A DNA stretch of 64,000 nt from Candidatus Baltobacteraceae bacterium (GTDB lineage: Bacteria > Vulcanimicrobiota > Vulcanimicrobiia > Vulcanimicrobiales > Vulcanimicrobiaceae), in assembly GCA_035502855.1 (NCBI GenBank), contig DATJTX010000031.1, forward strand, positions 1-64,000. Reading direction: 5' to 3'. The notes beneath the pieces are model-generated. The model was not told where the DNA came from. It made no database searches and saw only the letters and a program-made list of their open reading frames with translations. Every line of letters begins with the position of its first letter. Positions within the stretch are counted from its first letter, which is position 1. The position numbers and the translations under genes are program-made. Of this stretch, positions 7,487 to 16,705 are shown one piece after another.

Positions 7487-8400
7487 TTGCAACGGCTCCG
7501 GCGCGCGAGCGCATGTGGTTCGACGGCGAGCTGGTCGACGCGGACGAGATCGCGGTTCGGCCCTTCACCCACGCGCTGCACTACGGTTCAGGGGTCTTCG
7601 AAGGCATTCGCGCGTACGAAACACGCAAGGGCACGGGCGTCTTTCGGTTGAGCGACCATCTGCGCCGTTTCTTCGTTTCCGCGGATGTCTACGGCTTGCA
7701 CGTTCCGTACGACCAGGAAACGCTGGCGCGCGCGGTTTTCGCAACGTTAGAGGCCAACGCGTTTAGCAGCGGCTACATTCGACCGCTGGCGTACTTCGGC
7801 GAGAAGGGTATCTCGCTCGCCCCCACCTTTCACTGTCCGACGCACGTTCTGATCGCGCTCAAGCCGCTGGCCGGTTCGCTGCTCGGAGAATCGGCGGGCA
7901 TTCGGGTGACGATGTCTCCCTGGCAGAAGACGCCGTCGCGCTCGCTGCCCTCGACGGTAAAGGCCTGCGGGCATTACACCAATTCGATTTTGGCGCTTCA
8001 GGACGCGCAGCGTCGCGGATTCGAGGAAGCCATTTTGCTCAACGACCGCGGCGACGTAGCCGAGGGCACCGGCGAAAACATCTTCGTCGTGAGGAACGGC
8101 GCGCTACGGACCAACGATGCGAGCGCCGACATCCTGGCGGGAATCACGCAGGCCAGCGTGGTCGAGCTGGCACGGGATCGCGGCATGACGGTTGAAATCG
8201 GCAACATCACGCCGGCGGATCTGCTTGCGGCCGATGAGATCTTCTTCACCGGTACGGCGGCCGAGGTGATGCCGATCCTTCAGATCGATGACTACGTGTT
8301 GCCGCAAGCGCGTCCGGTCACCGACGAACTCTGCCGCGCCTACGCGCGCGCCGTTCGCGGAGCCGATCCGCGTCATCCCGGCTGGGTTGAATACGCGTAA
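7483..8400 (+). CDS. ilvE: Branched-chain amino acid aminotransferase
   Basis: This fold-type IV PLP enzyme performs the last step of valine, leucine and isoleucine synthesis using glutamate. The 305-residue protein has MWFDGELVDADEI at its start, then HYGSGVFEGIRAYET and YIRPLAYFGEKG. The PLP lysine is Lys160 in STVKACGHYTNS, followed by NDRGDVAEGTGENIF and TGTAAEV. The length is normal for bacterial IlvE. The GTG at 7483 overlaps the ilvD stop (GTGA). It is the last gene of the ilv operon; a convergent marR gene begins 4 nt further on, and no clear intrinsic terminator separates them. Confidence 0.96.
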   Translation: MIATAPARERMWFDGELVDADEIAVRPFTHALHYGSGVFEGIRAYETRKGTGVFRLSDHLRRFFVSADVYGLHVPYDQETLARAVFATLEANAFSSGYIRPLAYFGEKGISLAPTFHCPTHVLIALKPLAGSLLGESAGIRVTMSPWQKTPSRSLPSTVKACGHYTNSILALQDAQRRGFEEAILLNDRGDVAEGTGENIFVVRNGALRTNDASADILAGITQASVVELARDRGMTVEIGNITPADLLAADEIFFTGTAAEVMPILQIDDYVLPQARPVTDELCRAYARAVRGADPRHPGWVEYA

Positions 8401-8404
8401 GGCG

Positions 8405-8899
8405 CTATTCGTCCGCGTCCCACGTCCGGGACGTCGTGACGACCAGGCTCTTGAGCATGCAATCGGTGAGCGCGACGAGGCTTGCGTCGAGCGACTGAAC
8501 CTGCTCCTCTCCAAGCGTCTCCGTCACGTAGCGCTCGGCTGAGGCGATTCGCGAGCCGGCGCGTTCGAGAATCGCCTGACCTTTCTCGGTCAGGTGGGTT
8601 TCCAAGACGCGTCCGCCGCCCTTGCTGCGGGCGATGAGCCCGTCGGCCTCGAGCCGCGCAACGTTGTTCACCATTGCTTGCGGCGAAACGAAACACTCAC
8701 GGGCGAGCTGCGCGCTGGAGACCGCGGGCGTCAACTCGATCGCGCGAAGAATCAAGAGTTGCGGGACGGTGATTCCGATGTCGTCGAGCACGTCGGTGAG
8801 CGCGGCACGCATGACCCCGTGGGCGGCCTTGAGGTGGAGGAAGAGTCGCCCAGTCTCCTCATCGGATTGCATGAGCGACTCTTCGGGACCGGCGGTCAT
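8405..8899 (-). CDS. MarR-family transcriptional regulator
   Basis: The 164-residue winged-helix regulator has LTDVLDDIGITVPQLLILRA, a recognition-helix region SSAQLARECFVSPQAMVNNV near 60-80, and the wing ARLEADGLIARSKGGGRVLE, with dimerising helices at both ends. MarR proteins bind palindromic sites and usually respond to small aromatic or oxidising ligands. Its ATG overlaps the stop of the upstream secreted-protein gene (ATGA), so both are co-transcribed. A strong AT-rich palindrome lies just upstream of that gene and is the probable autoregulatory operator. The ligand is unknown. Confidence 0.9.
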   Translation of the reverse strand: MTAGPEESLMQSDEETGRLFLHLKAAHGVMRAALTDVLDDIGITVPQLLILRAIELTPAVSSAQLARECFVSPQAMVNNVARLEADGLIARSKGGGRVLETHLTEKGQAILERAGSRIASAERYVTETLGEEQVQSLDASLVALTDCMLKSLVVTTSRTWDADE

Positions 8900-9288
8900 T
8901 GGGCTTGCCAGATGCTACCATCGGCGAACGCGACCGACGCCACCGAGCACTGGACGCTGCCGAGATCGTCGCCGAATTCGGGCGTGGCGAAGCTGTGATC
9001 GATCTCGACGCCGCTGGAAAAGGTGCCCTTATCGACGATGCGGCTGGTCGTGCGGCCGTCGCTGACCGTGAAGACGACCGACGCGATCGGGCGCTGGTCC
9101 GTATTGACGAACGAGATGGCCGTCGAACTGACGCCGGCCGGCACGGCCGGGCCGAAGGGATAGGCGATCGACGGATCGGCGGCGTCGAGGGCACATGAGG
9201 CAACGCGAACCGGTTCGATCCCGGTATAGGCGGTCTGGGGCGGGGCCGGCGACAAGCCGGCGGCGAGAAGTAGTGAGGCGATGAACAT
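8896..9288 (-). CDS. Small secreted protein co-transcribed with marR
   Basis: The predicted 130-residue protein starts at ATG 9288, which has an AGGAGGA ribosome binding site (9295-9301 on the complement). A longer open frame to 9399 is less likely because it reads through the operator. An N-terminal hydrophobic signal peptide, MFIASLLLAAGLSPA, is followed by a mature domain rich in Ser, Thr and Val with two cysteines (SCALDA and VQCSVAS) that may form a disulfide. The strand-rich pattern suggests a small beta-sandwich. I do not recognise the family. Overlap with marR makes it the likely regulated product or partner. Confidence 0.75.
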   Translation of the reverse strand: MFIASLLLAAGLSPAPPQTAYTGIEPVRVASCALDAADPSIAYPFGPAVPAGVSSTAISFVNTDQRPIASVVFTVSDGRTTSRIVDKGTFSSGVEIDHSFATPEFGDDLGSVQCSVASVAFADGSIWQAQ

Positions 9289-9317
9289 TGGCGATCCTCC
9301 TGTAATTGATGCCATGT

Positions 9318-9347
9318 ATTGTATATCAAGTAAGTTATATACAGTAC
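9318..9347 (-). promoter_or_regulatory. Probable MarR operator
   Basis: TGTATAT and ATATACA half-sites (centred on 9321-9326 and 9337-9342) form an extended imperfect palindrome, TA-TGTATAT...ATATACA-TA. It is strikingly AT-rich in a GC-rich region and lies 30-60 nt upstream of the secreted-protein/marR start. The size and composition are typical of MarR-family operators. Confidence 0.65.
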
Positions 9348-9404
9348 CATGACAAAAGTCGGACCGGGGGTATTCGGCCGGGCCTGATAAATTGAACACC
9401 CCTT

Positions 9405-10742
9405 ATGGAGCCCACGAACCCCCGCGTCACAATGGACGAGATCAGCGCTCTGGCCAAACGCCGCGGGTTTATCTTCCAATCGAGCGAGATCTACGGCGGG
9501 ATCAACGGCTTCTGGGATTACGGTCCGCTGGGCGCCGTGCTCAAGCGCAACGTCAAGGAAGCGTGGTGGCGGGAGAACGTGCTGCTTCGCGACGACGTCG
9601 TCGCCTTCGATTCGTCGATCATCATGCATCCGCTGGTGTGGAAGGCCTCCGGCCACGTCGATGCGTTCCACGACAAACTGGTCGATTGCAAGGTATGCAA
9701 GCACCGGTTTCGTTTCGACCATCTCAAAAATCCGCACCAATGCCCCGATTGCGGAAGCAAAGACAGCTTCACCGAACCGCGCAATTTCAATTTGATGATG
9801 CAGACTCAAGTGGGCCCGATGGAAGATACGGCTTCGATTGCGTATCTGCGGCCCGAGACGGCGCAAGGCATCTTCGTCAATTTCAAAAATGTCTATCAAA
9901 CGGCACGCAAACGGCCGCCGTTCGGCATCGCCCAGATCGGAAAGTCGTTTCGCAACGAGATCACGCCGGGAAATTTCACCTATCGCGTGCGCGAGTTCGA
10001 GCAAGCCGAACTCGAGTATTTCGTGCCGGACGACGGCAATGATTTGCGCGCGTTTTCCGAATGGGTCGATCGGCGAAAGGCCTGGTATTCGCAGTACGGC
10101 ATCAAGCCCGACCGTCTACGCTTCTATGAACTCACGCCGCAGGAGCGACCGCACTACGCCAAAGCGGGCACGGACGTCGAATACCTCTTTCCGTGGGGCT
10201 GGGGCGAACTCGAGTCGATCGCGCATCGCGGCACTTACGATCTCGACGCGCACATGGCGCTCTCCGGCAAGGATCTGCGCTACTACGATGAGGCGAGCAA
10301 GACCCACTACACGCCGATTTTGATCGAGAGCTCGGCGGGCGTCGACCGCACGACGCTCACGATGCTGATCGACGCCTACGAACGCGAGAATAGCGTGGAT
10401 CCGAACGGAAAAGAGACCGAACGCACGGTCCTTCGATTCCACCCCTTCATTGCGCCGGTCCAGGTGGCGGTGTTCTCGCTGGCGCGGAACAGGCCCGAAC
10501 TCGTCGAGCGGGCGCGAGCGATCGAATCGGCGCTCCGCCCTCGGTACCGCACGCAGTACGATGAGGGCAATATCGGTCAACTGTATCGCCGTCAAGACGA
10601 GATCGGCACGCCGTTGTGCGTAACCGTCGACTTCGATACGCCGGCCGACGGAACGGTGACGGTTCGCAACCGTGATTCGATGCGGCAGGAGCGCGTCGGC
10701 GCGGAAGCGCTCGAAGGATATCTGGGTACACTGCTGCGGTAG
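9405..10742 (+). CDS. glyS: Glycyl-tRNA synthetase, alpha2 (class II) type
   Basis: This enzyme charges tRNA-Gly. The 445-residue protein is the single-chain eukaryote/archaeon-like type rather than the alpha2-beta2 glyQ/glyS type. It has FQSSEIYGGINGFWDYGPLG at the N-terminus and a zinc-ribbon-like insertion with CKVCKHRF and CPDCGS. Motif 2 is seen in RPETAQGIFVNF and GKSFRNEITP, and motif 3 in ESSAGVDRTTLTML. The C-terminal anticodon-binding domain ends at YLGTLLR. The start could be ATG 9405 or ATG 9432 (MDEISALAKRRGF). Neither has a Shine-Dalgarno sequence, so a leaderless start is possible. It is followed 16 nt later by ppdK. Confidence 0.96.
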   Translation: MEPTNPRVTMDEISALAKRRGFIFQSSEIYGGINGFWDYGPLGAVLKRNVKEAWWRENVLLRDDVVAFDSSIIMHPLVWKASGHVDAFHDKLVDCKVCKHRFRFDHLKNPHQCPDCGSKDSFTEPRNFNLMMQTQVGPMEDTASIAYLRPETAQGIFVNFKNVYQTARKRPPFGIAQIGKSFRNEITPGNFTYRVREFEQAELEYFVPDDGNDLRAFSEWVDRRKAWYSQYGIKPDRLRFYELTPQERPHYAKAGTDVEYLFPWGWGELESIAHRGTYDLDAHMALSGKDLRYYDEASKTHYTPILIESSAGVDRTTLTMLIDAYERENSVDPNGKETERTVLRFHPFIAPVQVAVFSLARNRPELVERARAIESALRPRYRTQYDEGNIGQLYRRQDEIGTPLCVTVDFDTPADGTVTVRNRDSMRQERVGAEALEGYLGTLLR

Positions 10743-10758
10743 ATGAGGGGATAGTCAC

Positions 10759-13425
10759 GTGGCCACGATTGTGTCGACAAACTACATCTATTTCTTCGAC
10801 GAGGGCGATGAGTCGATGATCGACCTCCTCGGCGGGAAGGGCGCGGGCTTGGCCGAGATGACGCGTGCCGGCCTTCCGGTGCCGCAGGGCTTTACGATCA
10901 CGACGCAGGCGTGCTTGGAGTACTTCCGCGCCGGTCGAACCTACCCGCGGGGCCTCGATGAGCAAGTGCAGCGTTCGATGCGCGAGCTCGAAGCGCGGAC
11001 CGGCAAGCGCTTCGGCGATGCTTCCGATCCGCTACTCGTTTCGGTGCGCAGCGGCGCGCGCGTCTCGATGCCGGGCATGATGGACACGATCCTCAACCTT
11101 GGGCTGAATGACGCAACCGTGCTCGGCTTGGCGAAGCTCTCCAACAACGAGCGTTTCGCGTGGGATGCCTATCGTCGCTTCATCATGATGTTCGGTGAGG
11201 TGGTGCTGGGCATCGAGAACGAGCGCTTCGACGAATTGATCGACCAGCGCAAGCGCGAAATCGGCGTCGAGAGCGACCCGCAAGTCGACGCCGCGTCGTG
11301 GCGCGAGCTTTCCGGCCGGTTCAAGGCGCTCGTGCAAGAGCGTTCAGGACGCGCGTTTCCGCAGGACGTGAGCGAGCAGCTGCGCCTCGCGATCCAGGCC
11401 GTCTTCGATTCGTGGAATTCGCGGCGTGCCGTAGACTACCGCCGCTTCAACAAGATCTCCGACGAGTGGGGCACCGCGGTGAGCGTGGTCGAAATGGTGT
11501 TCGGCAACTTGGGCGAGGACTCGGGAACCGGCGTCGCGTTCACGCGCGATCCCAATACCGGCGATCACCTGCTTTTCGGCGAATATCTCACCAACGCCCA
11601 GGGCGAGGACGTCGTCGCCGGTACGCGTACGCCGCAAAAGATCGCCGATCTCGAGCGCGCGCAGCCCGAGATCTACCGGCAATTCGTCGACATCGCGCGG
11701 CGGCTCGAAGCGCACTACAAGGACATGCAAGACATCGAGTTCACCGTCGAGCGCGGTAAGCTCTACATGCTGCAAACCCGGACCGCCAAACGCAGCGCCC
11801 AAGCTGCGGTGCGCGTCGCGCTCGACATGGTCGACGAAGGTTTGATCGATAAGCGCGCGGCCGTTTCGCGCGTGAGCGCGGGATCGCTCGATCAGCTCTT
11901 TCACGCGCGCATCGATCCGCAGCAACGGGTGGTCGTCGCGGCCAAGGGGCTCAACGCCTCGCCGGGTGCGGCTGCCGGGCAGATCGTCTTCACGGCCGAC
12001 GACGCGGTTGCGTGGAAAGAAGCCGGCAAGGATACGATCCTCGTTCGCGTCGAGACAACACCCGACGACGTGCACGGTATGATCGCGGCGCGCGGCGTGC
12101 TCACCGCCAAGGGCGGAGCGACCTCGCATGCGGCCGTCGTGGCACGCGGTATGGGCAAACCCTGCGTAGCCGGCTGCGAGGCGCTGGAGATCGATCGCCG
12201 CACCAAGACGGTCGGCATCGGTCCGATGGTTTTGCACGAGGGCGAGTGGATCACGATCGACGGGAATACCGGCAATGTGATCATCGGCAAGGTCGAGTTG
12301 ATCGACGCACCGGCCGAGCTTCCCGAGTGGCTCGCGCGTTTTCTGTCTTGGGCCGACGAATTGCGGCGCATGGAAGTGTGGGCCAATGCGGACACACCCG
12401 AAGATGCGCGCAAGGCGCGCGAACTCGGCGCGCAGGGCGTGGGTCTGTGCCGCACCGAGCACATGTTCATGCAGCCAGACCGTCTCCCGGTCGTACAGCA
12501 GATGATCATGGCAACGACGCCCCAAGGCCGCGCGCAGGCGCTCGAAAAACTCCTTCCCGTTCAGCGCGAGGATTTCGTCGGGATTCTCGAAGCGATGGCC
12601 GGCCTGCCGGTCACGATCCGGTTACTCGATCCGCCGCTGCACGAGTTTTTGCCCTCGCTCGAGCAGCTTCTGGTGGAAACGACCGAACTGCGCGTGGGCG
12701 GCCGTTCCGGCGATCCCAGCTATCAAGAGAAGATGGCGATGCTGCGCCGCGTGCAGCAACTCCACGAGCAAAATCCGATGCTGGGGCTGCGCGTGTGCCG
12801 GTTGGGCATTCTCTTCCCGGAAATCTATGCGATGCAGGTGCGCGCGATCTTCGAAGCGGCATGCGAGCTCAAAGCACGCGGCGTCGATGCGCGTCCGGAC
12901 GTCATGATTCCCGGTGTCGGCACCAAGGAAGAGATGCGCGTCACCTACGACGCGGCCAAGGCCATAGCCGACGCGGTCATCGCGGAGCGCGGCACTGCGG
13001 TCGACTACCACATCGGCACGATGGTGGAGTTGCCGCGCGCGTGCATCATTGCCGACGCGTTGGCGACGATCGCGCAGTTTTTCTCGTTCGGCACCAACGA
13101 TCTCACCCAAACGACGTACGGTTACAGTCGCGACGACGCCGAATCGACTTTCATCCCGGCTTATCTCGATAAGAAGATCTTACGCGACGATCCCTTCCAA
13201 GTGCTCGATCGGGTGGGCGTGGGCGCGCTGATGCGGCAAGGCGTTGTACTCGGACGCGCCGCGCGTCCCGATTTGAAAATCGGAATTTGCGGCGAACACG
13301 GGGGTGAGCCCTCTAGCGTGGCATTCTGCGATCAGCTCGAGCTCGACTACGTCTCGTGCTCGCCCTACCGCGTGCCGATCGCGCGCCTCGCCGCCGCGCA
13401 ATCGACCCTTGGATCTCTAACGTAG
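10759..13425 (+). CDS. ppdK: Pyruvate, phosphate dikinase
   Basis: This enzyme interconverts pyruvate, ATP and phosphate with phosphoenolpyruvate, AMP and pyrophosphate. The 888-residue protein has an N-terminal ATP-grasp domain (LLGGKGAGLAEMTRAGLPVP and the SVRSGARVSMPGMMDT loop). The central swivelling domain carries catalytic His457 in GGATSHAAVVARGMGKPC. The TIM-barrel PEP domain has LCRTEHMF, LGLRVCRLGI, FSFGTNDLTQTTYG and the catalytic Cys in ICGEHGG. GTG 10759 follows GAGGGGAT. Its last 9 nt overlap the convergent HD gene. The role is most likely gluconeogenic PEP formation or pyrophosphate-linked glycolysis. Confidence 0.97.
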   Translation: MATIVSTNYIYFFDEGDESMIDLLGGKGAGLAEMTRAGLPVPQGFTITTQACLEYFRAGRTYPRGLDEQVQRSMRELEARTGKRFGDASDPLLVSVRSGARVSMPGMMDTILNLGLNDATVLGLAKLSNNERFAWDAYRRFIMMFGEVVLGIENERFDELIDQRKREIGVESDPQVDAASWRELSGRFKALVQERSGRAFPQDVSEQLRLAIQAVFDSWNSRRAVDYRRFNKISDEWGTAVSVVEMVFGNLGEDSGTGVAFTRDPNTGDHLLFGEYLTNAQGEDVVAGTRTPQKIADLERAQPEIYRQFVDIARRLEAHYKDMQDIEFTVERGKLYMLQTRTAKRSAQAAVRVALDMVDEGLIDKRAAVSRVSAGSLDQLFHARIDPQQRVVVAAKGLNASPGAAAGQIVFTADDAVAWKEAGKDTILVRVETTPDDVHGMIAARGVLTAKGGATSHAAVVARGMGKPCVAGCEALEIDRRTKTVGIGPMVLHEGEWITIDGNTGNVIIGKVELIDAPAELPEWLARFLSWADELRRMEVWANADTPEDARKARELGAQGVGLCRTEHMFMQPDRLPVVQQMIMATTPQGRAQALEKLLPVQREDFVGILEAMAGLPVTIRLLDPPLHEFLPSLEQLLVETTELRVGGRSGDPSYQEKMAMLRRVQQLHEQNPMLGLRVCRLGILFPEIYAMQVRAIFEAACELKARGVDARPDVMIPGVGTKEEMRVTYDAAKAIADAVIAERGTAVDYHIGTMVELPRACIIADALATIAQFFSFGTNDLTQTTYGYSRDDAESTFIPAYLDKKILRDDPFQVLDRVGVGALMRQGVVLGRAARPDLKIGICGEHGGEPSSVAFCDQLELDYVSCSPYRVPIARLAAAQSTLGSLT

Positions 13426-14619
13426 CGACGCAATGATTTTGGCACAGATGTCGCGGGCTTCGCGTACGTCGGCGCGGTCGCGCCGAACGAAGAGCTTGCG
13501 CCAATAGGCGGTGCCGCTGAGTTTGTTGATGAGATCGGATACCTCGCGCGCGTCCACCAGCCCGGCCGGCGTACCGACCCAAACGGTATGGCGTCCTTCC
13601 GCGACCAGCGGCAGGCGATGCATCACCTGCGATTGCTCGTCCGCCCACACCGCGTCGTCGCCGAAGCGCTCGCGCAGCGCCGCTTCGCTGGCCGTGAATG
13701 CCGCCTGATCCGCGCTCGCGTTGAACTCCGCCGCAAGGGCGTAGATGCGCAGGCGCTCGCGCAGGGCACGGGCTGATTCGCTCCTGCGATCGCGCAGTTC
13801 GTTGAGTACGCGAAAATCGTCCCACCGCAGAAACTCGTCGATCGAATCGAGCGCGCGCGGATCGGGCCACAGGTCACGCAGCGCGTCTTGCAAGATGCGC
13901 TCGAAAAGGCGCGTGGTGTGATGAAAGTAGACCGACGCGAACATCATGTAACGCGCCACGACGAACGATTCCAGCGCCACGACGCCGCGTGAGTCGATGC
14001 CGACGACGGCGGCGCCGTCGTGATCGAACAGACGCAGCGACGCAACCAGCTGATCGGCGTCGTAACGGCCGCTCGCGACGCCCGTAAAATACGCGTCGCG
14101 CAAGAGATAATCCATCCGGTCGGCGTCGAGGTTCGGACCGCTGACCAGCTCGCGCAGCGCCGGGAAGGCGGCCGCCGGATCGCCGACGATGAGCGCGAGC
14201 ACGTCTTGCGGATCGACGTCCAGCGCTTCGATTCCGCGCCGCATCGGTTCCAGCGCGAGGATCTCGCGCGTCCGCGCTTCGTGCGCGATCCCGAGCACCG
14301 CTTCGCAGGCGTGACTGAACGGACCATGACCGATGTCGTGCAGCAGCAATGCGCAGCGCACGAGACGCCGCTGATACGCATGTTCGGCGCCGTGGTCGCC
14401 GCCGGCGTACCGGGCGAGGGTATCGTATGCGCGAGCGCCCATCGCGAGCGCTCCGAGCGCATGGGTGAAGCGCGAGTGCTCCGCCGAGGGGAACGCGAGG
14501 TAGGCGAGTCCCAATTGGCGCAGGCGCCGCAGCCGCTGCATCGGCGGCAAGTCGAGCAGCCGGGCTTCGCCGGGCTCGAGTTCGATGAAGTGATGGACCG
14601 GATCGAAGATGCGCTTCAC
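13417..14619 (-). CDS. HD-domain phosphohydrolase
   Basis: The 400-residue metal-dependent hydrolase is of the dGTPase-like/YdhJ-like HD type. It opens with IFDPVHHFIELEPGEARLLD and LRRLRQLGLAYLAFPSAEHS, a segment shared by this group. The first metal His is in SRFTHALGAL and the catalytic pair in LLHDIGHGPFSHACE near 90-105. The remaining ligand Asp is probably in ADRMDYLLRDAYFTG. Members of this group hydrolyse dNTPs or other nucleotides; the substrate here cannot be fixed. It is transcribed divergently from dnaG and overlaps the 3' end of ppdK by 9 nt. Confidence 0.88.
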   Translation of the reverse strand: MKRIFDPVHHFIELEPGEARLLDLPPMQRLRRLRQLGLAYLAFPSAEHSRFTHALGALAMGARAYDTLARYAGGDHGAEHAYQRRLVRCALLLHDIGHGPFSHACEAVLGIAHEARTREILALEPMRRGIEALDVDPQDVLALIVGDPAAAFPALRELVSGPNLDADRMDYLLRDAYFTGVASGRYDADQLVASLRLFDHDGAAVVGIDSRGVVALESFVVARYMMFASVYFHHTTRLFERILQDALRDLWPDPRALDSIDEFLRWDDFRVLNELRDRRSESARALRERLRIYALAAEFNASADQAAFTASEAALRERFGDDAVWADEQSQVMHRLPLVAEGRHTVWVGTPAGLVDAREVSDLINKLSGTAYWRKLFVRRDRADVREARDICAKIIASLR

Positions 14620-14672
14620 GGTGGCTAACCGGGATTCGGCCGCCTGAGCCGAACCTCCGTTCTGTTACCGTC

Positions 14673-16487
14673 ATGCCTCGGCTCGACCAAAGCGTCATTC
14701 GCGAGATCCACTCCCGGATCGATATTGCTACGTTCGTCGGTCAGTACGTTTCGTTGAAAAAACGTGGACGCGACTTGGTCGGGCTTTGTCCGTTCCACGG
14801 CGAGAAGACGCCCTCGTTTCACGTGCATCCCGAAGAAGGCTATTTCAAGTGCTTCGGGTGCGGCGCGGGCGGCGATGTGATCGCGTTTGCGATGAAGCTC
14901 GAAAATATGCCCTTCGCCGATGCCGCGCGCATGCTCGCGCTCAAGGCCGGGATCGAAATCGAATCCGAGGACCCGCGCGCGGCACGGCGGCGCAGCGAAC
15001 GCGAAGCGATCTACGAAGCCAACGCGATCGCGGCCGCATATTTCGAACGGATGTTTCGCTCGCCGGCGGGCGCCGGCGCTCGCGCCTATTGCGAGCGGCG
15101 CGGCTTCGGCGAGGCGGTCGTGGAAAGGTTCCATCTCGGCTATGCGCCCGACGGCTGGAACGGCCTGGTCGACGAGTTGCGCAGCCATGACGTCGATCTC
15201 GTGCTGGCAGAGCGTGCCGGGCTCCTCAAACCCTCGCAGCGCGGCGGATACTACGATTTCTACCGCAACCGCCTGATGGTGCCCACCTACGCGACGACAG
15301 GCGAGGTCATCGCCTTCGGCGGCCGCGAACTCGGTGAGGGCGAGCCGAAGTATCTGAACACGAGTACGACGCCGGTCTATATCAAAGGCGACCATCTCTT
15401 CGCGCTCAACATTGCACGTCGCGCCGCGCAGGCCGATCGAACCTTGATCGTCGTCGAGGGATACCTCGATTGCATCGCGCTCCATCAGGCTGGTTTCGAA
15501 GGCAGCGTCGCGGCGCTCGGCACATCGTTCACCGAGCGTCAGGCGGCCGAACTGCGGAAATACGCCGAAAACGTCTATCTGTGCTTCGACGCGGACTCTG
15601 CCGGAAGCACCGCTGCAACCAAAACCGTCGATATTGCATCTAAGGTGATCGAGCATACCGGGTCCAGCGTCCGAATCGTGACGTTGCCCCCGGGCGACGA
15701 TCCCGACAGCTTCCTGCGGGCCAAGGGAGCCGCGGCCTTCGCAGAATTGCTGCAAGCGGCCAAGCCCGCGGTCGAGCTCAAGCTCGAAGAACGGATCGCC
15801 GCCCTGACGAGCGGTTTCGAGTCTCGGGCCGTGATCGCTCGAAAAGGCGAGGCCGTCATTCGCGAACTGATGCCGCGCGAGGAGTGGGACCACTGGCGCG
15901 TCTACGTGGCCGGACGGTTGAAGGTGAACCCCGACGATCTTCGAAATAGCCGCTTCCTCGCAAACCCCGCCAATTTTACACGGCGTCTCGACGGAGCGAG
16001 TGCCGCGGGGAGCCGACACGTTCGTGTCAACGGAAGGTTTGATGCGGTCGAACCGCTCTCGTTCGAACGCGAAGTACTGGGAATCGCCGTCGAAGATCCC
16101 ACACTCGTGCTCGAATACGCGACTCGGATCGATCCGCTTCGTTTTCGCGGCGACGTGTACCGGCGCGCATACCGGCTTCTCCTCGAACATGGGAGCGAAC
16201 TGCGGACGGCGGCGGACGTGCTCGCGGCTTGCGCGGACGACGACGAAGCACGCGAACTGCTGGCATCGCTCGGGCAGCGGGATCGCAGCTCGACGGTTCG
16301 TTACGGCGACACCGAAGAGCGGCGCGCGCATTTGGACCGAATCGTCGAGCGATTGGCGCGTGAGGACGAGGCCAATCGGTACGCCGAGCTCTCCCGCTCG
16401 ATCGATGAACTGTACGAAGCGGGTGAGTCCGTACCATCGGAACTCATGGGTGAGTTCGAGAATCTTAAACTAAAACTAAAGAAGTAA
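14673..16487 (+). CDS. dnaG: DNA primase
   Basis: This enzyme makes RNA primers at the replication fork. The 604-residue protein has the CHC2 zinc ribbon (Cys39, His42, Cys60, Cys63). The catalytic core has LMVPTYATTGEVIAFGGREL, and the TOPRIM segment has VVEGYLDCIALHQAG and CFDADSAGS. A C-terminal helicase-interaction domain (about 450-604) ends in a helical, charged tail. ATG 14673 has no Shine-Dalgarno sequence. It lies upstream of rpoD, an arrangement that resembles the macromolecular synthesis operon, with a 218-nt structured gap between the two. Confidence 0.96.
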   Translation: MPRLDQSVIREIHSRIDIATFVGQYVSLKKRGRDLVGLCPFHGEKTPSFHVHPEEGYFKCFGCGAGGDVIAFAMKLENMPFADAARMLALKAGIEIESEDPRAARRRSEREAIYEANAIAAAYFERMFRSPAGAGARAYCERRGFGEAVVERFHLGYAPDGWNGLVDELRSHDVDLVLAERAGLLKPSQRGGYYDFYRNRLMVPTYATTGEVIAFGGRELGEGEPKYLNTSTTPVYIKGDHLFALNIARRAAQADRTLIVVEGYLDCIALHQAGFEGSVAALGTSFTERQAAELRKYAENVYLCFDADSAGSTAATKTVDIASKVIEHTGSSVRIVTLPPGDDPDSFLRAKGAAAFAELLQAAKPAVELKLEERIAALTSGFESRAVIARKGEAVIRELMPREEWDHWRVYVAGRLKVNPDDLRNSRFLANPANFTRRLDGASAAGSRHVRVNGRFDAVEPLSFEREVLGIAVEDPTLVLEYATRIDPLRFRGDVYRRAYRLLLEHGSELRTAADVLAACADDDEARELLASLGQRDRSSTVRYGDTEERRAHLDRIVERLAREDEANRYAELSRSIDELYEAGESVPSELMGEFENLKLKLKK

Positions 16488-16580
16488 ACCGAAAATCACG
16501 AGTCTAATGATACACAACTCCCGCAGGCTGATAGTCGACAGCCCAACCGGGGCCTCGAAGGGCCGTAGTACCCTTGGGGT

Positions 16581-16680
16581 CCCACGCCGCAGCGTCGGCG
16601 TGGGGGCGCGCAGTTCGGGTTTTTCCGCGAAGTGGAAAAAGTCGAACGAAGCGCCGGAGCAACGCGCAACGTGCGTTGCG
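16581..16680 (+). promoter_or_regulatory. Structured rpoD leader: three consecutive inverted repeats
   Basis: Three perfect inverted repeats follow each other. CCCACGCCG/CGGCGTGGG is at 16581-16604 (9 bp, 6-nt loop). TTTTTCC/GGAAAAA is at 16620-16640 (7 bp, 7-nt loop). CGCAACG-TG-CGTTGCG is at 16665-16680, more like a DNA operator than an RNA hairpin. The rpoD ribosome binding site follows at 16690-16697. The first two could partly terminate or process the dnaG transcript. Confidence 0.6.
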
Positions 16681-16705
16681 ATCTTTAAAGGGGGTGACGT
16701 CGAAA

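Noticed and set aside
5546-7492. 648-codon minus-strand open frame opposite ilvC/ilvD
   Set aside because: It is a long antisense shadow caused by high GC in the third codon position of ilvD; it is Arg/Asp/His-rich and without family motifs.
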